A DNA stretch of 64,000 nt from Theropithecus gelada (GCF_003255815.1 NW_020257756.1:2356289-2420288), one strand, 5' to 3'; shown: positions 34,966 to 46,274, numbered from the stretch's first letter. The notes: a model not told the origin generated them from the sequence alone. Made by a program: numbers and translations.

Positions 34966-36120
34966 GTATATGAACCAAAAAATTTGAAGTAGCTGAAGTT
35001 TATTTTTTTTAAGTGGCAAATTTTACTGATTAGAAAGAGAGAAAAGTTCAATTGGTTGGTAGTGGGAGATGGATTAGAGGGAGGGGCTATCACCACAGCT
35101 GGTGGGTGTTGGAGAAGGAATCCCACACCTCCTGGGATGAGTCCTTGGCAGGGATTAGACAATGGAAAGCCCAGGTAAGTCTAGAGGAAAGTTCCAAGGC
35201 AGGGGTGCTTGTGATTTTCTTCCTAGGTTAAGTCTGAGAGGACAGAAAGCCACTTAAATCCAGGGCCCCTGCACCAATGGAGTTCCCAGTAGATTAAAAA
35301 TGGTTGAGTGGTTGGCATGAGCAGAGAAGAATTTACAGCCCATTATCATCAAGTTTCCCAGCCCCTGAAGTAGTGTGGAAGAGTGAAGAAAGTTTTCCAT
35401 GTCCTTGGGAGGGGTGAAGAAGTGGCTGAGAGTGGCCAGAGACCCGAGAGGCCTTGCCATCCAGACAAGAAGGCTCCAGGTGAGCGGCATGGTTCTGGCA
35501 CCTAGAGAGGAGGGCAGAGCCTGCATGGCTCAGCAGCAGCTACAGTGTGATTAGCTCCAGCACAGTGAAAACCTCCAGCCAGTTATATTAGTAGTGGACA
35601 CAGTGTGTGACTGGGGCAGCTAGAGATGGAGAAATGACACTCTATTCCAACAGGCAGCTGCTTTAGGCTTGCGACTGAAATAATCTCTGGGGGGACCGAA
35701 AAAAAAAAAAAAAAAAGAGTTAAAAGCAGAGGGTGAGAACTTTGGATTAAGTTTTCTTGAAACTGACTAGACTAAGTTTTCTGCTTCAGGTGGAATGCAC
35801 TTTGAGAGCTAAGGGGGCCAGGATTTTAGAGAAACAATTTTTTTTAAGTTCCATTTTTGTACATCTGAGTTTGTGACTGCAAAATTTATACCTGTACAGT
35901 AATGATCTTATTACTTTTTATCATTATTATGCACTTGGCTCACGTGTGTGTCCAGTCCAGTGGCTGCCCATCAGGCACGCTCTCCATGGCCTCATCATCA
36001 CCAGCAGGACACTCACGTGGCTGGCATGCGCGGTTCCTGATCACATGGCCCACTTTTGAAGGCTCCCGTCAGGGTCAGCTCCAGGTGAGCTTCTTGGGTC
36101 TTGGACAGACCTTACCCTTT
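34966..36120. other. Non-repetitive DNA with an A run
   Basis: An A run of about 18 lies at 35,699-35,716. I see no repeat with ends and no gene. The minus frame at 35,254-35,526 (90 codons) has no recognisable domain. Confidence 0.4.
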
Positions 36121-36420
36121 TATTTTATTTATTTATTTATTTTTTGAGACAGAATCTCACTCTGTCACTCAGAGTGGTGTGTAGTGGTGAAATCTTGGCT
36201 CACTGCAGCCTCAACCTCCTGGGCTCAAGCGATTCTCCCACCTCAGCCTCCTAAGTAGCTGGGACTATAGGCATGCACCACCATGCTGGCTAATTTTTTT
36301 TGTATTTTTAGTAGAGACGGGGTTTCACCATGTTGGCCAGGCTAGTCTCAAACTCCTGACCTCAAGTGATCCGCCTCCCAAAGTGCTGGGATTACAGGCT
36401 TAAGCCACTGTGCCCAGCCA
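36121..36420 (-). mobile_element. AluS, antisense
   Basis: A (TTTA)n tail at 36,121-36,140, 'gagacagaatctcactctgt', both arms, and an end 'ccactgtgcccagcca'. A possible target duplication 'cttaccctttt' / 'cctactctttt' lies on both sides. Confidence 0.93.
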
Positions 36421-36689
36421 GATCCTACTCTTTTAGTAGCTTCAGATGGCAGAGTGTGGAATGGTCGCTGTTGTCTCAATTTCCCAGCCAATGTATTAAG
36501 CCTATTTGATTTATGTGGCCAACGATTCCTCAAACTCCAGGATGGCCTTGAGGGGCACAGACGGCTTCAGAGAACTGGGCTGGAGCCCAAATATGGTTTT
36601 AGAAGAATAATGAGCTGGTCTCTCATGCAAAAACACATCTTACCTGAAAATCTTTTAGCTACTTCAAGATTCAACTCAGGTTGGTCTTT
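36421..36689. other. Non-repetitive DNA
   Basis: Part of a 162-codon plus-strand open frame (36,454-36,942) that runs on into an L2 relic. I see no domain, signal or splice context, and treat it as chance. Confidence 0.4.
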
Positions 36690-37060
36690 AAGGCCTTGTA
36701 TACAGGAATCTCCAAACATTCCCTTGAAGACACACGAAGTTCCTTTGTTTTCTGTGAGTAGCAGGCTCTTTCAACTGTCTTGGCTGGCTTTTACATATGT
36801 TCTTTTGATTGCCCGAACTCCCTGCTTCATCCTTTCCACTCCTGTTCATCCTTTGAGTCCTGGGTCAAATGCTGCCTCCTTTTTGGAACCTTTCCTAACT
36901 CTTCTGGGCTCAGTCCAGGGACTCTCACAGCATTTGATATAGTCTCTAAAGCACTTTTCACGTTGTTCTCTAATTATTTATTTTTATACCTATTCCTCCG
37001 CCAGTCTGTCAGTTGTTCAAGCCAATAAGTTGTGTGCCTCGTTCATTTTGAGTTATTCCT
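36690..37060 (+). mobile_element. L2 LINE 3' part
   Basis: Sense L2 text in order: 'gtcctgggtcaaatgctgcc', 'ttggaacctttcctaactct', 'ctctaattatttatttttat', 'caataagttgtgtgcctcgt'. Ancient copy. Confidence 0.75.
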
Positions 37061-37083
37061 AGCATGCCCTGCATCTTCCTGCA

Positions 37084-37085
37084 CG

Positions 37086-37116
<31 letters not shown>

Positions 37117-37126
37117 TGTGCGCACA
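37084..37126 (+). repeat. (TG)n microsatellite with interruption
   Basis: About 20 TG units interrupted by one GG, ending in GTGCGC. Likely polymorphic. Alternating purine-pyrimidine DNA can adopt Z-form. Confidence 0.9.
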
Positions 37127-37290
37127 GAGAATTCCCTGGAAATCACATAGCTCTGGAGTCTTTCTATGGAATATGACATGATCAATATCCTCTCAGGGTA
37201 GCAGTATGATCACATCCTATTCTGCGGGAAGGTCTTTGAGCACAATGGCATTCCCACCGGAGTCCCATCAAAGGAGCCTTGGTTCCTGAG
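37127..37290. other. Short non-repetitive spacer
   Basis: Nothing recognised. Confidence 0.4.
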
Positions 37291-37475
37291 AACATAGGTG
37301 AGTGGTTCCTAAAGTGCGGTTCCCAGTCCCGCAGCCTCAGCGTCACCTGGGCATGTGTTAGAAATGCAGATTCTCAGGCCCACCACGACCAACTGAATTA
37401 GGAACTCTGTAGTGGGCCCCAGCAACTGTGTCTTCTTATGCCCTTCAGGGGATTTTGTGGGTGCCACTTCCGGCC
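37291..37475 (+). mobile_element. MER5A-type hAT element
   Basis: 'gtggttcctaaagtgcggtt', 'cagcgtcacctgggcatgtg', 'agaaatgcagattctcaggc', 'ccaactgaattaggaactct', 'ggccccagcaactgtgtctt': the full MER5A order in sense. 5' and 3' ends are near the expected inverted termini but degraded. Confidence 0.85.
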
Positions 37476-39114
37476 TTGGACCCATCCTAGGCATCTCCGT
37501 GGTTACAGAGGCAGGGAATCGGGGGCTGGCAGGGAGTGGGGAAGGCTGAGGTGGGTGGAGGAGTGAAGCTCTCCCACAGTGCCTTTCACTCAGTGGGGAT
37601 AGAGGAGAAATCCCCAGGGGGTGATTGTATCTTTCCCCTGTACCCCACTTGTTGCTGTCCTGACAGGTTTTTCCATCTCAGCACTTCCCCTAAAATTCGA
37701 GCCCCCTGAGGAGGAACGATAGAGCTATCCCATCTCTCCATGGATAGGATCGCGCTGCTGTTTTGATGGATAAAGTGAGAGCGAGGTGCTGTGGGGACTG
37801 GCAGGCTTTGGGGTGTTCTGTGTTGCCAAGGCAGCGCCTCGCTTGAGCCGAGGAAGGGCCTCTGAAGGGGAAAGCGAAGCTGCTCCACCACCCCAAGGAT
37901 GCGTGCTGCTGCACTCTTGACAGGCAGAAGACAGGGAAGTGAATGTTTTAGTATTTTATAAATCATTTGAAGGAAATTATGTTTTATTTATGTTCATTTT
38001 TGAATGTATTTGAATTTTTATTATAGATATTTTTCAAAGATGCAAGCATTCCAGGCAATCCTGGGGGGACAGGCACCTCAAAAGGATGTGGCAGGGGCCG
38101 GCCTGATTGGCTGAGGGGGCAGACATTATTCATATTTTAAAGAGGAGTCTGAAGCTGGCTTTCAAAGGGACCAAATCTGAATGAAACTCAAAAGTTTTAA
38201 ATCGTGACTGTGAAGTACTTGGATTTGAAAGGAAGAGTTAGTATTAGGGAATCACGGTGCCGCCTGAGTGAAGTGGAGAGAAATCCGGACTGAGAAAGAA
38301 GGAGGAATTAGGGATGAATCTTAATGAAAAGGGTTGATTCATTGTGTGGGCCAGGTCCCCAGCTACTTCTTCAAAATTCCCTTTCTCTGGTATAATTGAG
38401 CTTGCAATTATATATCTGCAAAAACAATAATGTAAGATGGTCCCCGGAATGCAGCTCAGGGGCACCAATTCTTTCACCTGCCTTCATTACCAGTGCACAT
38501 CATGAAAGCTACTTCCCCAGGGGGATTGATTGTGTGGCTACGGGCACCAATCAATGAAATGGGCCAGAATGATTGTACTGTGTCTGTTACCACGAGGTTC
38601 ATTTCCATCGGAGATATGACTGGTGTCCCCCTCCTGCTTGAACAGCAGAGGACTTCGATGCTGTTGGAACCAAAGTGAAAATGGACACACAGACATTTTT
38701 CTTGTGATTTTGCTTCTACAAATAGGTATTTGCTCAGTTTTTGCAAGAGTGTTGAATTTATGGACATAAATGTTCATGACAGTATGAAGTTAGTCATGGT
38801 ATGTTAAAAGTATGTTCTCAATACATGAGGAATGGCAAATGCAGATAAGGTGCATTTCTTCTCCACCGTACCACTGAAACAGGACATAGGAAAACATTTC
38901 AGGGTAGAAAGATGCATGCCAGTGCTGGGTGCTGGTACATTTCTTATACTGAATTTCATAGTTCTCCTTATCATGTGATAGTATGTGATAATGCTAAAAA
39001 GATTAGTCCAGAAAGTAAATAATGCCTTTGGGATGGAAAAACAAGAGTCAAATAAAAACACTTTTATTGGAGAAAACTATAAATTAAAAGGTTTTAAAGG
39101 GCATTTTGAATAAC
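37476..39114. other. Long non-repetitive region, moderately GC at its left
   Basis: 37,500-37,930 is GC-richer, has a few CpGs ('ggcagcgcctcgcttgagcc' near 37,830) and carries overlapping open minus frames (126 and 74 codons). 38,040-38,650 contains an inverted CCAAT-like 'ctgattggctgagg' near 38,103 and 'attattcatattttaaag'. At 38,474-38,767 both strands are open for 61-97 codons. I recognise no gene. Candidate regulatory or conserved non-coding DNA. Confidence 0.35.
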
Positions 39115-39260
39115 AATATTAGCTGACATTTATTGATGACTAAGATGTAATACCATGCCTAGAACCTGGTGTTTATGCACCGGTTAATTCAACCCATATT
39201 TATTGAGTTATTAAAGTGTGCCAGGCACTAGTGTGGGCCATGAAGGTTAACAAGCTGGAC
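39115..39260 (-). mobile_element. L2/MIR-like antisense relics
   Basis: 'agctgacatttattgatgac' and then 'catatttattgagttattaa', 'gtgtgccaggcactagtgtg' are the usual antisense LINE/SINE starts. Two short pieces may be separate elements. Confidence 0.6.
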
Positions 39261-39349
39261 CTGTATATCCATTCACACAACTTGTCAAAGTGCGTGCCTG
39301 CTAGCTGTGGTTCACAGCTGAGGAATCAAAAGCTCACAGTCACTGTGTC

Positions 39350-39545
39350 AGAGGTTCTCAACTCTGCTCTAGTGGTAGAATCATGGGGTCGGGGTGGAGG
39401 GCCGTTCTGCTTTGGAAAAATACTGATGTCCAGGCCCTACCTGAGACTGATTAAATCAGAATCACTAAATATGGGGCTAGGAATCAGTATATTCTCTTGA
39501 AGTTCCCTCAGGACTTCTGATGTGCATCTGGGGTTAATAGGAACA
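39350..39545 (+). mobile_element. MER-type hAT fragment
   Basis: 'cagaggttctcaactctgct', 'atgtccaggccctacctgag', 'ttaaatcagaatcactaaat', 'cttctgatgtgcatctgggg' follow the order of MER5/MER58-like elements. Confidence 0.65.
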
Positions 39546-40174
39546 CACTGCAAGGTTGCATGGGTCTGCTTAGGGATGGAACCTAAGTCATGAAGTCAGG
39601 TGGGTGCAGCACATTAAGAATGAGTAAACTCAGCCTCTGTGCTAGGTGTCGCATTTTCGAAAGCTGGTTGTTATCAGCAGGAATATGCTCCCAGGGACTC
39701 ACTGTTTCTCAGCACAATTCTGCTTTAGGCCCCTCTGTTTCTTGAAAAGTCTTATCAAGGTAAGACAAATATGTGGTCCTCTGAAGGCTTTTCACTTAAT
39801 AGACTACTACCCACCATGTAGCATGTGTGCTTTGTAATTTCACTTAAGATGTTTGTTATATTTATTATAGTAATAGGAGTGGCAGAGAGAGTGTGGAGAG
39901 AGATAGAAGGTGCCGCTGAAGCCTCCTTTGGTCCTCTTGGAGGATAGCAGGCTATCGCTTTGTTTTCAAATAATGCAGTTGGTAATAAGTTTTTGGATGT
40001 ATGTGAGCTGTAAATCGTTCTGAAAATTGAACTGAAGATACAATATCGTAAATCTCTTCCTTGGTGGTAGAATATTTATGGGGAGAGCAATATAATCAGT
40101 TATGTGGCTGTGCTATGTCTGACATCGGACTGAAGGGGACCCTGTTCCAAGGATCTATCGCCTATTAGAAAATT
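39546..40174. other. Non-repetitive DNA
   Basis: No feature recognised. Confidence 0.4.
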
Positions 40175-40191
40175 CCTGTGGGTGAGCGTGC

Positions 40192-40228
<37 letters not shown>
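40175..40228 (+). repeat. (TG)n microsatellite
   Basis: GCGTGCGTGCG followed by about 17 TG units (40,185-40,228). Probably polymorphic, Z-DNA prone. Confidence 0.93.
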
Positions 40229-40230
<2 letters not shown>

Positions 40231-41089
40231 GGTTGGAGGACTCTTTTAAATGGGGATAATCAGATATTTCCTTATTAAAATTAATAGGGAATGCATTAGT
40301 GGAGCAGGTAGGGATGCTGGGGCAGCATGGTGCTGGCAGGGCAAGGAGACGCAAGACCCTTTACCCTCCCGGGCAGCCTCCTCCTCGCCTGGATGCTATG
40401 TAATTTGGTTCCTGAAATCAATGCTTGTTTGTTTTGGGGCCTCACTATCCTAAGAAAATGCACATTTCATTGGACTTGTTTTGAAACTCATGATCATCAC
40501 TGTAAATACCTCTGTGTGGACAGCAATGAATTAAAACCAAAAGAAGTAGTGAAGTCATGGCAAGCTGTGAGAAGTGAAGATGCAGGCAGCGGTAGACAAC
40601 ATTGTCATGATTTTTCTTTTGGATGATGACAATTATTTAAAAGGAAGAAAATCTACAATAACTACTTAATGGCTTTCAAACTTTTTTCCTTTGGTTTGTA
40701 GGGAAACACTTTTCCTAAAAACAAAATCTGACTTACGGCCCCATTGTATAAAACAGATCAAAGGTTGAAGTTGGGGAAGTGACTCAAATCTTTGTCTACT
40801 TAGCCTCTCTCATATCATCTCTCTCCAACACCCCGGATGCACCCCACCCAAGGGTGTGCTGGTCATAGTTCTGTAATTGTTGACCTAGTCCAGCTCTCCT
40901 CTTTCAGAGATGAAGAAACCACATCCAGAAAACATCAACTTTCAGAGAGAAGACAGGGACAAGGATTCTTAAATCCATTCTTGTGCTGCTCCTACTGACA
41001 CAGAAGAATGTGTGGCTGCTTTTGGGTGAGATAACTCATTTGTCAAGGTAGTATGATTGTTCTCAACTCCTTAAAGTCTTTTCTTAAAC
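40229..41089. other. Non-repetitive DNA with one MER-like patch
   Basis: 40,665-40,755 ('ggctttcaaacttttttcct') vaguely resembles a DNA transposon end, and 40,890-40,985 a degraded antisense MIR ('gagatgaagaaaccacatcc'). A 99-codon plus-strand frame (40,327-40,626) has no domain. Confidence 0.4.
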
Positions 41090-41198
41090 TTAACCTTCCT
41101 TCCTTCCTTCCTTCCTTCCTTCCTCCCTTCCTTCCTTCCTTCCTCCCCCCCTCCCTCCCTCCCTCCCTGCTTCCCTCCCTCCCTCTCTCTCTCTTTCC
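41090..41198 (+). repeat. (CCTT)n / (CCCT)n microsatellite
   Basis: About 100 bp of CCTT, CCCT and CT units, entirely pyrimidine on the plus strand. It directly abuts the T tail of the following Alu, where such repeats often grow. Confidence 0.93.
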
Positions 41199-41498
41199 TT
41201 TTTTTTTTTTTTTTTTCAGAGTTTCGCTCTTGTCACCCAGGCTGGAGTACAATGGCGTAATCTTGGCTCACTGCAACCTCTGCCTCCTGGGTTCAAGCAA
41301 TTCTCCTGCCTCAGCCTCCCAAGTAGCTGGGATTATAGGCGTGCACCACCATGCCCAGCTAATTTTGTATTTTTAGTAGAAACGGGGTTTCTCCATGTTG
41401 GTCAGGCTGGTCTCAAACTCCTGACCTCAGGTGACCCGCCCACCTCACCTCGGCCTCCCAAAGTGGAGATTACAGGCGTGAGCCATCGTGCCTGGCTT
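41199..41498 (-). mobile_element. AluS, antisense
   Basis: T run at 41,199-41,216, 'cagagtttcgctcttgtcac', complete body, end 'gagccatcgtgcctggct'. Immediately followed by a second Alu in the same orientation. Confidence 0.95.
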
Positions 41499-41783
41499 TT
41501 TTTTTTTTTTTGAGAGAGGGTCTTGCTCTGTTGCCTAGGCTGGAGTGCAGTGGCACAATCATGACTCACTACAACTTCCACCTCCTGGGCTTCAAGTGAT
41601 CCACCTCAGCCTCTGAGTGACTGGGAGTACAGGTGTGTGTGCCCCCACACCCAGCTAATTTTTTGTAGAGATGGAGTTTTGCCCTGTTTTTCAGGCTGAT
41701 CTTGAACTCCTGGACTCAAGCAATCTACCCATCTTGGCCTTCCAAAGTGCTAGGATTACAGGCATGAGCCACCATGCATGGCC
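41499..41783 (-). mobile_element. AluJ, antisense, tandem with the previous Alu
   Basis: A second T run at about 41,498-41,511 is followed by 'gagagagggtcttgctctgt', and the element ends 'ccaccatgcatggcc'. More diverged than its neighbour, so the first probably inserted in the A tail of this one. Confidence 0.93.
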
Positions 41784-42110
41784 AAACTTCACATTCTTAT
41801 TAATAATAAACTTTACTCTGGTTACCTCGTTTAAGATTACAACCCTCCCCATGGTTCCCTATACTTCCTAAAATGTTCTCTATATTTTTTCAGAGTCCTT
41901 ATCACCTCTTTACATATGATACCATTTATATTATTTATTTTTGTTTGTTGTCTGAACCTTCACCCACTCACCCCAACTACAATCTAAGCTTCATGAGAGC
42001 AAGGAATATTTTAAAAAATCTATTTTGTCCACTGATGTATCCATAGTATCTAGAACAGTGTCTGACACATAGTAGATGCTCAGTACATATTTGCTGAATA
42101 CATAAATGTT
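41784..42110 (+). mobile_element. L2 LINE 3' part
   Basis: From about 41,885: 'gagtccttatcacctcttta', 'atctaagcttcatgagagca', 'agaacagtgtctgacacata', 'gtagatgctcagtacatatt'. The first 100 bp are less certain. Confidence 0.75.
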
Positions 42111-42607
42111 ATGAGCAATAATTATAAGCTAATGAGATGGTCTTCATAAGTTATCCATGACCACCTCACTCATACTATGTATTAGGTTTTGCAGGGACAC
42201 AGAAAAGTCTCCGCAAATCTAATTAGCTCAACCATAGTCTCCCTTCAAGAGAAAAGTAATAGCCTTCTGAATCAACACTTCTCTAGGGAAGCCCTGTAAA
42301 TTTTGCCTTCAGTAGCCTTTGCCTATTGGGAAGATGAAAACAGGTATAACAGGACTACGCCAGGGGTACTTAATTCAGGGACTGCATGAACTTGGAGGAG
42401 ACAAAAACCCTACATCTTTATTTTCATTAACTTCTAGCTGAAATTTAGCATTTTCTTCAACTATAAATATAGGCAACAAACCCCAAGAAACTTTGTTGGC
42501 TGTAAAAATCATGGGTTTTTTTCCCCACGTTACATTATTGGTTTTGCAGATATATAAAAATAGTATTTTCATTTATTTCCACTTCAAAATTATGGTCATT
42601 ACTATAC
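42111..42607. other. Non-repetitive DNA
   Basis: Nothing recognised. Confidence 0.4.
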
Positions 42608-42634
42608 CTGTGTGTGTGTGTGTATATATATATA
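42608..42634 (+). repeat. (TG)n(TA)n microsatellite
   Basis: About seven TG units followed by six TA units. Confidence 0.85.
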
Positions 42635-42856
42635 ATTTATTAGTTAATGCAAAAATAATCACATATATTGCTTCCAATTGGGTTTGGCCCACAGGACAAG
42701 ATCAGAGGACATGAGAGAGAGGTCAGGGTCTTGATTCTTCTGGCTTCCCTCCTGTGTGGCTGGAAGTCAGCAGAGACTGTACTTGTTGCTGAAGGCCATT
42801 GCTCCTGTCAGGGCCTCTCTCCACAGCTCTTTTGGGCCCCTGTGGGTCTGGGGCTG

Positions 42857-43225
42857 TGATATGGTTTCACTGTGTCCCCACCCAAATTTCACCTTGAACT
42901 GTAGTTCCCATAATTCCCACATGTCATGGGAGGGACCTGGTGGGAGGTAATTGAATCATGGAGACCATTACCCCCATGCTGCTGCGCTCATGATAATGAG
43001 TGAGTTCTTATGAGATCTGATGGTTTTATAAAGGACTTTTCCCTCTTTGCTAGGTACTTCTCCTTCCTGCCATCATGTGAAGAAGAACATGTTTGCTTCC
43101 CCTTCCACCACGATTGTAAGTTTCCTGAGGCCTCCTAGCCATGCAGAACTGTGAGTCAGTTAAACCTTTATAAATTACCCAGTCTCTGGCAGTTCTTTAT
43201 AGCAGCATGAAAATGGACTAAGACA
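42857..43225 (+). mobile_element. MST-type MaLR solo LTR
   Basis: Complete order from TGATATGGTTTCACTGTGTC, 'aattcccacatgtcatggga', 'gttcttatgagatctgatgg', 'gtgagtcagttaaaccttta' to 'gaaaatggactaagaca'. Same orientation and family as the LTRs at 5.4 and 12.0 kb, without internal region. Confidence 0.92.
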
Positions 43226-43487
43226 GGAGGTAATAATTCTCTGTTCTTGCTGAATCTGTGATCCTTCACCATTTTTGTTTGTTTCTCTTAATCTGCCCCC
43301 ATAAATTTTTAAGTAGTTATTTCATGAAATGCTCTTTAATCATCCCTTTTGAATGTGCTCTGTTTCCTGCCAAGACCCTGACTGATACACTTCCAAACTA
43401 GATCCAGTTCCTCTCTTCTTTAAATCCCCTCCTTCTTTGGGCACTTCCTGTAGTGTAGGATTTCCCTATTAGACAAAAGACATCTCT
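43226..43487. other. Non-repetitive DNA
   Basis: Nothing recognised. Confidence 0.4.
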
Positions 43488-43590
43488 TGAGCACTTATCA
43501 TCTGTCAATCAGTCACTATTCTGGATGCTAGGGAATACAGTGATGGACAAGACAGATGAAGCCTTTATCACCTTGAACTAGAACAATGAG
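43488..43590 (-). mobile_element. L2 fragment, antisense
   Basis: 'cttgagcacttatcatctgt', then 'gctagggaatacagtgatgg' and 'acaagacagatgaag' are antisense L2 hallmarks. Confidence 0.7.
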
Positions 43591-43594
43591 CATT

Positions 43595-43835
43595 TAGTAA
43601 GTAAGTGCTTACCATGTGCCAGGTGCTTTAAAAAGTCCTTTTTAAATGTTGGAAGTCATTTAATCCAGACAAGAACCGTGCGGTATATTTGTCAAATAAG
43701 GAAAAAGAATTATGGAGAGAGTAAGTAATTTGCCGGAGGTCACACAGCCAAGAAGCAGCAGAGCTGTAATTCTAACCCAGGAGGCCTGACTCCAAATCTC
43801 ATGCTCTTAACCACATCACTTTATTGTCTCTTACT
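43595..43835 (-). mobile_element. MIR SINE, antisense
   Basis: 'agtgcttaccatgtgccagg', 'ggtcacacagccaagaagca', 'gaggcctgactccaaatctc', 'atgctcttaaccacatcac'. Full-length order, one of the better copies here. Confidence 0.9.
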
Positions 43836-43915
43836 AGCTTAGCATCCTTTTCAATAACCAGCACATTGCCAATGCTCAGCAAATATTTATTGTACTGATT
43901 TGAGTGAATAGTCCC
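43836..43915 (+). mobile_element. L2 LINE tail
   Basis: 'ccaatgctcagcaaatattt' followed by 'attgtactgatttgagtgaa'. Short relic. Confidence 0.55.
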
Positions 43916-44199
43916 TTTAGGAAAGGAAGATAGCAATGGGATTATGCTTTTGGTAGTTTCAGCAAAATTTTTATTTCGGCAGCTTTCAAGAAGAGTTTGG
44001 TTTTCTTTTGTTTTATTTTCAAGTGTTTATCTGCAGTAGCAGGTGGTAAGAAAAAGATTCTCTTCTCCATTTAGCTGAGTAAATATCAAGTCATGTGGCT
44101 GGATCTTCATCCCAGCACAATTGTGTGCTCTCACCCTGGGCAGGAGGCAGCCTCATGACACAGCAATGCCCAGTGGGCAGTAGTTGTAGCAAATGTTTA
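43916..44199. other. Non-repetitive DNA
   Basis: Nothing recognised. Confidence 0.4.
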
Positions 44200-44500
44200 G
44201 TTACAACAGCATAGCACCCAACTTGTAATCGTTAATATGAACCCATGCAAGAGTTCACTGCAGCTGTGACTTATTTTCCTGGTGATTCATTCTGTTTGAA
44301 ATATAATGTACTCAAAAAGCAGCAAAAACTGTAGCTAGAAATCACTGTAATGGTGTTCATGAAAGCTATTGCTAATTTACGGTCCAATTAAAACTAGAAA
44401 TCCAATTATTGCTGAATAACATAATTGCAAGAAAGTAACTTGAATTGCACATATGTCAGTAATTAAGGAGGAAGCTTTAATAACAAAATCTATTTGTACT
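44200..44500. promoter_or_regulatory. Candidate conserved non-coding element rich in TAAT cores
   Basis: Within about 120 bp (44,345-44,470) six TAAT/ATTA cores occur: near 44,348, 44,371, 44,384, 44,404, 44,421 and 44,459, among them CCAATTAAA, CCAATTATTG and CAGTAATTAAGG. A CATATG E-box lies at about 44,450-44,456. The region is free of repeats and of CpG decay patterns. Homeodomain-bound enhancers often look like this, but AT-rich DNA also gives such cores by chance. Confidence 0.3.
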
Positions 44501-45124
44501 ATTACAAGGAGGGGCCAAAGAGGCTGAAGATTGGCTCCAGGGTGGGTCAGTGCAAGGAATACCCCAGCAGTTGGGTGCTTACAGTAGGCTCCGAATTTTG
44601 TCAACATGGTTTGCTTTTACAGCCTAGCTTATGGGATCTTGGCAAGATAAATGCAGAATTTAAGAGCAGGATAAGGTTGATCTCTGAATCACATCCTATG
44701 AAGCATCAAATACACCATGAGCCCTGAAAAGTTAAATATTAGAAGGTATCATTTGTTAAACACTTGAGATGCTGTAGAAAGCAGTTGGCAAAATAAATGT
44801 CAAATGTTGTACCTTTACAGTTCAAACTCTGATTTTGACCTTGCGGTTAACTTTACTGCATTGATTATGTTACTTCCAGTGGAGTGGCCAGGTTGGTGAC
44901 AGTCTGGGTTTGGAGAGACAGAAACTGGGCATATCCAGTGTGTCAGCTATTAAGAAAGCTGCCTTGGGTTTTGGCAAGGTCTTGCTGCCCAGCAAATGAT
45001 GTAGTCCTCTTTATTTGCGTGGTCTGCAGAGGGGGCTAGCAGCATCTCTTGCAGAACTCCAGGCAGGTGGTTCATTTACTGCAGAGGCAATCAGGTAATG
45101 TGAACTCTTACTGAAATATAGTAG
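44501..45124. other. Non-repetitive DNA
   Basis: No repeat or gene recognised. Confidence 0.4.
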
Positions 45125-45330
45125 GGCTGCAGTTCTCAGAATGCATGCGTCAGAGTCTCCTAGAGGGCTTGTTACATACATACAGATGCTGGGCCTGACC
45201 ACCTCAGTCTCTGAGTCAGTAGGTCTGGATTAGGGTTAGGGTCTGAGATCTGCATTTTTAATACGTTCCCAGGTGATGCCGATGATGCTTGCTGGTTTTG
45301 GGACTACACTTTTTTGAGAACCGCTGTGGT
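45125..45330 (+). mobile_element. MER5A-type hAT element
   Basis: 'cttgttacatacatacagat', 'ctgggcctgaccacctcagt', 'ttttaatacgttcccaggtg', 'ggactacacttttttgagaa'. It is sense and nearly full-length for this short family. Confidence 0.8.
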
Positions 45331-45437
45331 AGGATAGATGATAGCTGGGTCCAGTGAGGAGGAGCTAGAGTTAGGAGTGTGAAAAGTTTGTTGGAGGGTA
45401 AAAGCTGTGTGGAGGGGAAAGTTGGAATCAGAAGCCG

Positions 45438-45640
45438 GGCTGGGCATGTTGGTTTATGGCTGTAATCCCAGCATTTTGAGAGGCTGAGGCGGGAGGATCA
45501 CTTGAGCCCAGGAGTTCTAGACCAGCCTGGGCAACACGGCAAAACCCTCTCTCTACTAAAAATACAAAAATTCGCCAGAGTTGGTAATGCATCCCTGTAG
45601 TTCCAGCTACCTGGAAGGCTGAGGTGGGAGGATCACGGAG
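45438..45640 (+). mobile_element. Alu, 3' truncated
   Basis: Starts GGCTGGGCATGTTGGTTTAT and reads to 'gaggtgggaggatcacggag', stopping in the right arm without a tail. Either a truncated insertion or later deletion. Confidence 0.88.
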
Positions 45641-45794
45641 GGCAGCTGATTTGGGAGGGGCAAATTAGCTGGCAAAGGTTAGGAAAGGGGTCAGAGGCTT
45701 TGCTAATCAGATTGGGGTTTAGAGTATGGCTCCAGCCCCACTGAGCATCAGGTATGTGAAACAGATAAGCAACTGCATACAGCTTAAAAGTAGT
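45641..45794. other. Short non-repetitive stretch
   Basis: Nothing recognised. Confidence 0.4.
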
Positions 45795-45985
45795 AGTAAT
45801 AATGGGCACCATTTATTGAGGTCCTACTATGTGCCAGGTGTTTTAGTTAACTTTAATTTTTGAAGTAGATCTGTGAGGAAGGTGATATCATCCCATTTTA
45901 CTGAGAAAGAAACAAGAGCTCTGAGAATTTACATGTTATCCTGTTGCAACTTCAACTGTGTCTGATCCCAAAGCCTGAGTCCACC
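45795..45985 (-). mobile_element. MIR SINE, antisense
   Basis: 'ggtcctactatgtgccaggt', 'cccattttactgagaaagaa', 'atcccaaagcctgagtccac'. Expected order, moderate wear. Confidence 0.8.
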
Positions 45986-46274
45986 CAGGAATGAGTGAAG
46001 GTGATGTAGGGAGGGGCTGTGGCTCAGATAACTGTGAGCAGCAAAATGTTTTCAGAAGGATCTGGTGAGGCAGAGACTCCTAACATCTTATGTGTTCCTG
46101 TCAGGATTGGCTCAGGACCTGGGCAGAGGTGAGTTTTCTGGTAAAGCCCTTACTCGATACCTCTGCTGAGTGTGTGGGGAAGTAGGAGCCAAGAGTTACA
46201 GCCATTTCCTTATAAATCACAATCCCTAAATTGGAGGCAAACATTTAGTCTTAATCATAAAGAGGTAAGATACT
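45986..46274. other. Non-repetitive DNA
   Basis: Nothing recognised. Confidence 0.4.

Noticed and set aside
36454..36942. 162-codon plus-strand open frame
   Set aside because: Crosses from unique DNA into a sense L2 relic; no domain, signal peptide or splice context.
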